DNA from: Lentisphaerota bacterium
GTDB lineage: Bacteria > Verrucomicrobiota > Lentisphaeria > Victivallales > Victivallaceae
Reading direction: 5' to 3'
DNA: 64,000 nucleotides
Assembly: GCA_015061625.1 (NCBI GenBank)
Contig: SUWG01000003.1
Location: forward strand, 108,489-172,488
The position numbers and the translations under genes were made by a program. Shown here piece by piece: positions 19,601 to 26,101 of this stretch. Positions within the stretch are counted from its first letter, which is position 1. The number at the start of each line of letters is the position of its first letter. The notes beneath the pieces are model-generated. The model had not been told where the DNA came from. It worked only from the letters and a program-made list of their open reading frames with translations, and ran no database searches.

Positions 19601-20715
19601 AACAGCATTTACGCAATATCTACCGTCTGGGAATCAAGGAATTAAGCGGATTATACCGGGATAAACTCATGCTTATTCTGATAATTTATTCCTTTTCACT
19701 GGGAATATATATTTCCGCCAAAGCCGCGCCGGAATCGATCACCAATGCGGCGATCGCAGTGGTCGATGAAGACCATTCGACGCTCTCCCGGCGCATAACC
19801 GATGCTTTTACGCCGCCGATGTTCAGTAAGGTCAAATATATCCGGCTGAATCAGATCGATCCGGGGATGGATAAGGGGGAATATACTTTTGTAATGGTCA
19901 TTCCGCCGGATTTTCAGAAAGATCTGCTGGCTGGACTGGATCCGGCATTGCAGTTGAATGTGGATGCCACGCGCATGAGTCAGGCCTTTACCGGGGCCGG
20001 ATATATCCAGCAGATAACCAATCTGGAAGCAGAGCGTTTTCTGACAGATGGTAAAAATCCTGTTCCGGCATCCCGTCTGGTCATGCGCAACCGTTTCAAC
20101 CCCAATCTGACCCGTTCATGGTTCAGTTCAGTGGTGCAGTTGATCAACAACGTTTCGCTTCTGGCGGTCATTCTGACCGGGGCGGCACTGATCCGGGAAA
20201 GGGAAAACGGCACTCTGGAACACTTACTCGTTCTGCCGCTTACTCCGCTGGAGATCATGCTGTCCAAAATCTGGGCGATGTCGCTGGTCGTGCTGATCGC
20301 CGCCGGAGCATCGTTGATTTTTCTCATTCAGGGGATATTGAAAATGCCGGTCGTCGGTTCCCGGTGGCTGTTTATGCTGGGGATGCTGATCAACCTTTTT
20401 GCCGTGACTTCTCTGGGGATTTTTCTCTCATGTATCGCCAGAAATCTGCCGCAACTGGGAATTTTGCTGATTCTGGTGCTGATGCCGATGGATATGCTTT
20501 CCGGCGGCATGACTCCGCAGGAAAGTATGCCGCAGGCGGTTCGTTTTATCATGCAGGCGGCTCCGGCGACGCACTTTGTCAGTTTGAGTCAGGCGATACT
20601 TTACCGCGGGGCGGGGATCGAAGTGGTGTGGAAACAGTTTCTGGCATTAACTGTTATCGGCGGTATTCTTTTTTACTTTTCACTTTGGCGATTCAAAAAG
20701 AGCATTGCATCCTGA
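19576..20715 (+). CDS. ABC-2 type permease, YhhJ-like
   Basis: 379 aa; overlaps upstream gene; conserved ENGTLEHLLVLPLTPLEIMLSKI and GGMTPQESMP. Confidence 0.85.
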   Translation: MPEETGKMKQHLRNIYRLGIKELSGLYRDKLMLILIIYSFSLGIYISAKAAPESITNAAIAVVDEDHSTLSRRITDAFTPPMFSKVKYIRLNQIDPGMDKGEYTFVMVIPPDFQKDLLAGLDPALQLNVDATRMSQAFTGAGYIQQITNLEAERFLTDGKNPVPASRLVMRNRFNPNLTRSWFSSVVQLINNVSLLAVILTGAALIRERENGTLEHLLVLPLTPLEIMLSKIWAMSLVVLIAAGASLIFLIQGILKMPVVGSRWLFMLGMLINLFAVTSLGIFLSCIARNLPQLGILLILVLMPMDMLSGGMTPQESMPQAVRFIMQAAPATHFVSLSQAILYRGAGIEVVWKQFLALTVIGGILFYFSLWRFKKSIAS

Positions 20716-20865
20716 AAAATCTGTTTTACTGCAGTTTTGACTTTTCACCCTGACCGTGGGGGGCAAAAAATACTGTTTTTGCCCGTTGCAATACTTGTAT
20801 TTCATTGTGCAGGATGTTATCTTATATCCGAATATTATACTGCACAAAATAAAAGGATACAGGTT

Positions 20866-22098
20866 ATGAAAATCTCCCATTTTGAAAAGGTAATTTCTCC
20901 GGAAATCGGAGTCACTCTCGCCGGTTACGGCGCAAAAGATGTCGCCAAACGCCTGCATGATGATTTGAAGTTGTCCGTTCTGCTGATGGATGACGGTAAA
21001 ACAAAAGGTGCTGTTTTGAGTTTTGACCTGATCGGTCTGGATGAGGAATATATCATCAAAATCAGTCAGGATGCCGCCGCTGTCATCGGTTGCGAAGCGG
21101 AAAATGTCATTGTCACTTGCACTCATACCCATTCCGGGCCGCATACCCGCACGGCATACACTTACGGTGCCAATCTTGAATATATGGAAAAACTTTTCCA
21201 ATGGGTCAGAGAAGCCGTCACCGCCGCCATGGATAAGTGGCAGGAAGCCGATACCTATTTCTACAGTTGCCAGTGTGATGAAAATTACAACCGCCGTTAC
21301 ACCGACGGAGCAAATAACGGCAAATATCTGCCCATGAACCGCAGTTTTGAACCGCTGGCCACCGGATTCAAAGATCAGGAACTCGGTTTGCTCATCTTTA
21401 CGGAAGTCGGCAGTTGGGAACCGCTGGGCGTAATGGTCAACTTTGCCGCTCATCCGCTGGCTTCTCACTCCATGGGATTGGGCAGCCACCAGATTTCAGC
21501 TGATTTTCCCGGTGTGTTGCGCGATGTGCTGGCGGATAACAGTTGCTGGAGCGTTTTTCTGCAGGGTGCCGCCGGTGATCAATTCCCCAAAGATGCCGAA
21601 TGCGGTTTTGAAGCCGCCCGCCGCTGTGCCAACGGCGTGGCTATCGAAGTTATGCGCGGCCTGTGCGATGCTCCCCGCAACCCCGAACTTTATAAAATCG
21701 AAAATCCTGAAATTCGCACTTCCATCGTCAAAGTACCGGTCGCCATCCGTCACGATAAGGCCTCGGTCGGTCGTCAATACCCATATCTGGCGGGCAGGGA
21801 CGAGGTTGAATTGCGCTTGCACCTTTTCGCCATCGGCGATGTCTGTCTGGTCGGTGTTCCCGGTGAACTCTTTGGCGAACTCGGTCAGGAAATCAAATGG
21901 CACAGCCCCTTCCGCAGAACTTTTATTCTTTATAACTCCACAGCTTACATAAGTTATATATGCCATGCCAACGCTTTTATTTCCGGCGGTTACGAAACCG
22001 GAAGTTCCCAGTTGCAACCCTATGAAGGACTGAAACTGGTCGTTGCCGCCGTCGAAGGTATGCGCAAAATACACGCCCCATTCCCCTTTGAGTTGTAA
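20866..22098 (+). CDS. Neutral/alkaline ceramidase N-terminal-like domain protein
   Basis: Start taken at MKISHFEKVISPEIGVTLAGYGAK; VIVTCTHTHSGPHT and FLQGAAGDQFPKD. Confidence 0.7.
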   Translation: MKISHFEKVISPEIGVTLAGYGAKDVAKRLHDDLKLSVLLMDDGKTKGAVLSFDLIGLDEEYIIKISQDAAAVIGCEAENVIVTCTHTHSGPHTRTAYTYGANLEYMEKLFQWVREAVTAAMDKWQEADTYFYSCQCDENYNRRYTDGANNGKYLPMNRSFEPLATGFKDQELGLLIFTEVGSWEPLGVMVNFAAHPLASHSMGLGSHQISADFPGVLRDVLADNSCWSVFLQGAAGDQFPKDAECGFEAARRCANGVAIEVMRGLCDAPRNPELYKIENPEIRTSIVKVPVAIRHDKASVGRQYPYLAGRDEVELRLHLFAIGDVCLVGVPGELFGELGQEIKWHSPFRRTFILYNSTAYISYICHANAFISGGYETGSSQLQPYEGLKLVVAAVEGMRKIHAPFPFEL

Positions 22099-22233
22099 TT
22101 TGCTTTGTGTTATGGGCAATCTCACGCCTTGTTTGTCGTTGGCTCGGTCGAGTACGGCAGTACACTCCCTCGCCGCCTCCGGCACAAAACGTGACCTTGC
22201 CGCATACTCCAAAGCAAATTGCCGAACATGATT

Positions 22234-22261
22234 CCCCGGTAGAATTCGCACTCTGCCGGGG
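22234..22261. repeat. 28-nt dispersed hairpin repeat, copy A
   Basis: CCCCGGTAGAATTCGCACTCTGCCGGGG; 25/28 identical to copy at 62684. Confidence 0.75.
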
Positions 22262-22309
22262 TTGTTTTGTATCTGCCAGCCGCAAGAGGTCGTCTTTGTC
22301 ACGGGAAAC

Positions 22310-22620
22310 CGCGCAGACCGCAGTCGAATGCACTTTTGCGGAGCAAAAGCCGCCGCAACAATAGTTGCAAGGATGAGCAAGCGGGCGAGCAATAGCCGGC
22401 ATGTGCAGTGGAAAGGCCGCCCAGGCAAGCCGTAAGGCGAAGCCGCTTGACGACCGGCAAAGCCGGTCTGGCGGCCGCCCCACGGAATCGACGGCGTTAC
22501 TTCCGTGGGGAAATCACGCCCGGAGCAACTCTTTATCACGGGAAATCTCCGGCAAAAGGTGGGGAGTTTGAGGGGAGGAAAAGGCGTTAGCGTTTGCCTT
22601 CCCTCAAGCGGACAAAAGCA
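22310..22620. repeat. Hairpin-dense non-coding block
   Basis: CTTTTGC-GGA-GCAAAAG (22333-22349), GCAAC/GTTGC (22355-22368), GGCCGCC/GGCGGCC (22415-22476) enclosing GACCGGC-AAA-GCCGGTC (22452-22468), CCCCACGGAA/TTCCGTGGGG (22478-22510). Confidence 0.7.
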
Positions 22621-22742
22621 TATAAACGCTCCACAGGGTGATTAACGGCAACAATATGTGGCTTGTTTACGCTTGATATCCCACCCCTTCGTCCCCTTGC
22701 AAAAATTTTAAAAAAATAAAATTTGCATCTTGACAAATGCTT

Positions 22743-22907
22743 TTATCCGCACAGGGCGATGCCGATGGTCAATATGCGTTGGGATTGTGTTATGAAAAGG
22801 GGGTGGGCGTCACCAAAGATCAAACCGAGGCCGTTAAATATTATCGTTTGTCTGCTGCTCAAGGATTTCAGTTGGCAGTTGATGCATTGAGGCGATTGGG
22901 GCTGTAA
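22743..22907 (+). pseudogene. C-terminal fragment of a Sel1-repeat protein gene
   Basis: Frame LSAQGDADGQYALGLCYEKGVGVTKDQTEAVKYYRLSAAQGFQLAVDALRRLGL* mirrors the C-terminus of 23042..24484; no start codon or upstream repeats. Confidence 0.8.
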
Positions 22908-23017
22908 AAGCGTGTCTGGGACATTGATGAAACAACATTGAAAAATTGTTAATAACTTTTTGTTGCTTGGACTAAAAATGTCCAAGTGTCGGTGTTATAT
23001 TATCGGCCTGTCAATTC
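22878..23017. repeat. Long direct repeat, copy 1
   Basis: 22878..22994 is identical to 24455..24571 (offset 1577 bp); similarity continues about 20 bp further. Confidence 0.92.
22966..22986 (+). promoter_or_regulatory. Palindromic promoter-like element copy 2 (upstream of the Sel1 gene)
   Basis: CTTGGAC-TAAAAAT-GTCCAAG, then 10 nt after GTCCAA to TATATTAT. Confidence 0.65.
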
Positions 23018-23041
23018 TAAAACGGGGAAAGGAAACATTTA

Positions 23042-24484
23042 ATGGCGGGAAAAGTTTTTTGGTCGGTTGCGGTAGTGGTGATGGTTCAATTTTTCCTTTA
23101 TGCTCAAGCAGATATTGCTGTTTTGCGTACTGCCGCAGAAAACGGCGATGTCAATGCTCAAAACGAGTTGGGATTATGTTATTATAGAGGAAACGGAGTT
23201 GAACAGGATCACGCCGAAGCCTTCCGGCTTTTCCGCCTTTCTGCCGAAAAAGGCAATGCCGAAGGTCAATGTTGGCTTGGAGTGTGTTACTATAAAGGTC
23301 ATGGTGTGGAACAGAATTACGCCGAAGCCGTTCGTTACATTCGCCTTTCTGCCGAACAGGGCAACGCCGATGGTCAGGTTAGGCTTGGAGTGTGTTACTA
23401 TAAAGGTCATGGTGTGGAACAGAATTACGCCGAAGCAGTAAAATACTTCCGTCTCTCTGCCGATCAAGGCAATGCTCTTGGTCAATGTTGGCTTGGAGTG
23501 TGTTACTATAATGGACATGGCGTGGAACAGGATTATGCCGAAGCCGTCCGATTGGTCTGTTTGGCTGTCGAACAGGGCAATTCCAATGGGCAGGTTTGTC
23601 TTGGGGTATGTTATTTCGAAGGCAAAGGCGTGGAACAGAATTACGCCGAAGCCTTCCGTTTGTTCTATTTGGCTACCGATCAGGGGGATGCTGAAGGTCA
23701 GGTTTGGCTTGGAGTGTGTTACTATTATGGTTGTGGCGTGGAACAGTATTATGCCGAAGCCTTCCGTTTGTTCCGTCTCTCTGCCGATCAAGGCAATGCT
23801 TTTGGGCAAACTTTGCTTGGTCGTTGTTATTTTGAAGGCAAAGGCGTAGAACCAAATTATACCGAAGCTGTTCGTTTATTTCGCCTTGCTGCCGATCAGG
23901 GGGATGCTGAAGGTCAGATTTTGCTTGGATGGTGTTACTATAATGGTCATGGCGTGGAACGAAATTACACTGAAGCCGTCCGATGGTTCCGTCTCCTTGC
24001 CGATCAGGGCAATGCTCTTGGGCAAACTTGGCTTGGCCGCTGTTATTTTGAAGGCAAAGGCGTGGAACGAAATTACGCCGAAGCTGTTCGTTTATTTCGC
24101 CTTGCTGCCGATCAGGGGGATGCTGAAGGTCAGATTTTGCTTGGATGGTGTTACTATAATGGTCATGGCGTGGAACGAAATTACACTGAAGCCGTCCGAT
24201 GGTTCCGTCTCCTTGCCGATCAGGGCAATGCTCTTGGTCAATGTTGGCTTGGAGTGTGTTACTATAATGGACATGGTGTGGAACAGGATTATGCCGAAGC
24301 CGTGAAGTATTTTCGCCTCTCTGCCTATCAGGGGGATGCCGAAAGTCAATATTTGCTTGGACTTTGTTATGAAAAGGGGTTGGGAGTCACCAAAAATCAA
24401 AACGAAGCCGTTAGATATTATCGCCTTGCAGCAGTTCAAAATTTTCAAAATGCGGTTGATGCATTGAGGCGATTGGGGCTGTAA
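23042..24484 (+). CDS. Secreted Sel1-repeat (TPR-like) protein
   Basis: 480 aa; signal peptide; about 12 tandem 36-aa units of type AEAVRLFRLAADQGDAEGQxLLGxCYYxGxGVExNY. Confidence 0.9.
   Translation: MAGKVFWSVAVVVMVQFFLYAQADIAVLRTAAENGDVNAQNELGLCYYRGNGVEQDHAEAFRLFRLSAEKGNAEGQCWLGVCYYKGHGVEQNYAEAVRYIRLSAEQGNADGQVRLGVCYYKGHGVEQNYAEAVKYFRLSADQGNALGQCWLGVCYYNGHGVEQDYAEAVRLVCLAVEQGNSNGQVCLGVCYFEGKGVEQNYAEAFRLFYLATDQGDAEGQVWLGVCYYYGCGVEQYYAEAFRLFRLSADQGNAFGQTLLGRCYFEGKGVEPNYTEAVRLFRLAADQGDAEGQILLGWCYYNGHGVERNYTEAVRWFRLLADQGNALGQTWLGRCYFEGKGVERNYAEAVRLFRLAADQGDAEGQILLGWCYYNGHGVERNYTEAVRWFRLLADQGNALGQCWLGVCYYNGHGVEQDYAEAVKYFRLSAYQGDAESQYLLGLCYEKGLGVTKNQNEAVRYYRLAAVQNFQNAVDALRRLGL
23150..24470 (+). 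repeat. 108-bp tandem coding repeat array with a 216-bp higher-order duplication
   Basis: Period 108 bp (36 aa); 23862..24021 and 24078..24237 are identical over 160 bp. Confidence 0.9.
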
Positions 24485-24594
24485 AAGCGTGTCTGGGACA
24501 TTGATGAAACAACATTGAAAAATTGTTAATAACTTTTTGTTGCTTGGACTAAAAATGTCCAAGTGTCGGTGCTATATTATCGGCCTGTCAACTC
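24455..24594. repeat. Long direct repeat, copy 2
   Basis: See 22878..23017. Confidence 0.92.
24543..24563 (+). promoter_or_regulatory. Palindromic promoter-like element copy 3
   Basis: CTTGGACTAAAAATGTCCAAG with 10 nt after GTCCAA to TATATTAT. Confidence 0.6.
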
Positions 24595-24773
24595 TAACAC
24601 AGGAAAGGATTATTCCCTCCGGGAATGTGTTATTTGATGGGCATCGGCCGCAATGAAAGGCAATGATAATGCGGCACGGTCCTTGTTGATTTTGGGAGAT
24701 TAAGAGTTTGAAACAACTGCACTCAAGGTGGGGGCAGAAAAAATAATTTTATAAACAGAAAGGAAAAGACGAA

Positions 24774-26024
24774 ATGGCGGAAAGTGAACAAAATCAAAAT
24801 CTGAACAATGAAGAAAGCATCAATGAAAATCCAGTACTGCATCCGGAAAAAATTTATCCCGGTAATGTTTGTCCGGCATCACCCGAAAATATGAAGAAAA
24901 AACACGGTCTCAAGCCGGTGACCAAGACGGAAAAACTCATCGTCAAACTGGTGACGATCGCCGCTATTCTTGCTGCATTGCATATACCTTTGCATATGGT
25001 CAAATATCAAAATAGAGAGAGAGCCGGAAGATTGAGAGGGGTTCAGAGTGAGATCGCCGCCTCCTGGGGCGGTGAGCAGACCGTCTCGTTTAATGTCGTT
25101 CCGCAGAATTTGACCATCGAGGCTGATGTCACTTCCGAAATCCGCTCCCGCGGTATCTATCAGGTGCCGGTTTACTCTGCGGCGATTAAGATGGATATGC
25201 AATTTGCCGAAGGGGTGACTGAAGTAAAAATCTACATCTCCGATGATATCGGTTTGCGCAGTGCCACCGCCGAAGTCGATGGTCATCCGGTCGAGTGTAA
25301 ATCCGGTACAAAATATATCCTTATTGCAGATAATGGGCGGGAAATCAGTTCATGCCGGATCAGTCTGCAGTTGCGCGGCAGCGGCAAACTGTTGTTTGAA
25401 ACCAACAGATGTAACAGCAAAATAAAAATTCGCGGCAATTGCAGCGATCCCGGTTTTATCGGCACTACATTGCCCGATTCCCGCTCCGTCGAAGAAGACG
25501 GGTTTTCCGCCACCTGGAATTTGAGCAATGTGGCAAACCAGCATCAGATCGGAGTCAACTTCCTGGTCGCCGCCAGCAACTATCAGCGGGTGGAAAGAAC
25601 GATGACTTATGCCACATTTTTCCTGATCGTCTTTTTCATTACCATCTTTGTCGGGGAAATGCTGACCTCCTGGCAGATCCATCCTCTGCAGTATGCTGTT
25701 GCCGCCGGTGGTCCGGTGCTTTTCTATCTTATGCTGCTGGCTCTTTCTGAACACATCAATTTTGCGGCTTCTTATTTTATCAGTGCGGCGATGATCGTGC
25801 TGATGGTGACTGCCTATGCTAAAATGTTCATGAGAAGATATGTTCCGGCCTTGATCATGGGAGGGGTTTTCATTGCCAGTTATGTGGTCAACTACATTGT
25901 CCTGCAGTTGGAAGATTTCGCCTTGCTCGCCGGAACTCTGGTGCTGGCGGTGATCCTCGGCGCATTGATGCTGATCACCGGTAAGGTCAATCAGCAGGAG
26001 TCTGAAAAGAAAGATAACGCCTGA
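24774..26024 (+). CDS. CreD-like inner membrane protein
   Basis: 416 aa; SWGGEQTVSFNVVP...RSRGIYQVPVYSAAIKMDMQF plus C-terminal TM bundle. Confidence 0.65.
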   Translation: MAESEQNQNLNNEESINENPVLHPEKIYPGNVCPASPENMKKKHGLKPVTKTEKLIVKLVTIAAILAALHIPLHMVKYQNRERAGRLRGVQSEIAASWGGEQTVSFNVVPQNLTIEADVTSEIRSRGIYQVPVYSAAIKMDMQFAEGVTEVKIYISDDIGLRSATAEVDGHPVECKSGTKYILIADNGREISSCRISLQLRGSGKLLFETNRCNSKIKIRGNCSDPGFIGTTLPDSRSVEEDGFSATWNLSNVANQHQIGVNFLVAASNYQRVERTMTYATFFLIVFFITIFVGEMLTSWQIHPLQYAVAAGGPVLFYLMLLALSEHINFAASYFISAAMIVLMVTAYAKMFMRRYVPALIMGGVFIASYVVNYIVLQLEDFALLAGTLVLAVILGALMLITGKVNQQESEKKDNA

Positions 26025-26038
26025 TAATTAACTTTTAC

Positions 26039-26092
26039 CGAAAGGGGTTTGCCAGATCTTGAAATCAACGGCAACGCCCCTTTCGTTTTTTA
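26039..26092. terminator. Intrinsic terminator between convergent genes
   Basis: CGAAAGGGG...CCCCTTTCG followed by T-run. Confidence 0.75.
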
Positions 26093-26101
26093 TGTTTGAG
26101 A

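Noticed and set aside
21496-22539. 347-aa minus-strand ORF and 22408..22590 plus ORF over the hairpin block
   Set aside because: Overlaps the ceramidase-like gene and hairpin-rich non-coding DNA; translation looks like repeat-derived noise
23174-23809. Antisense and alternate-frame ORFs in the Sel1 repeat (also 23100..23441, 23472..23849, 23886..24305, 24092..24562)
   Set aside because: Periodic shadows of the 108-bp coding repeat
23150-24470. Regularly spaced repeats considered as CRISPR
   Set aside because: 108-bp period in an open Sel1 reading frame, no short repeat/unique spacer alternation, no cas genes
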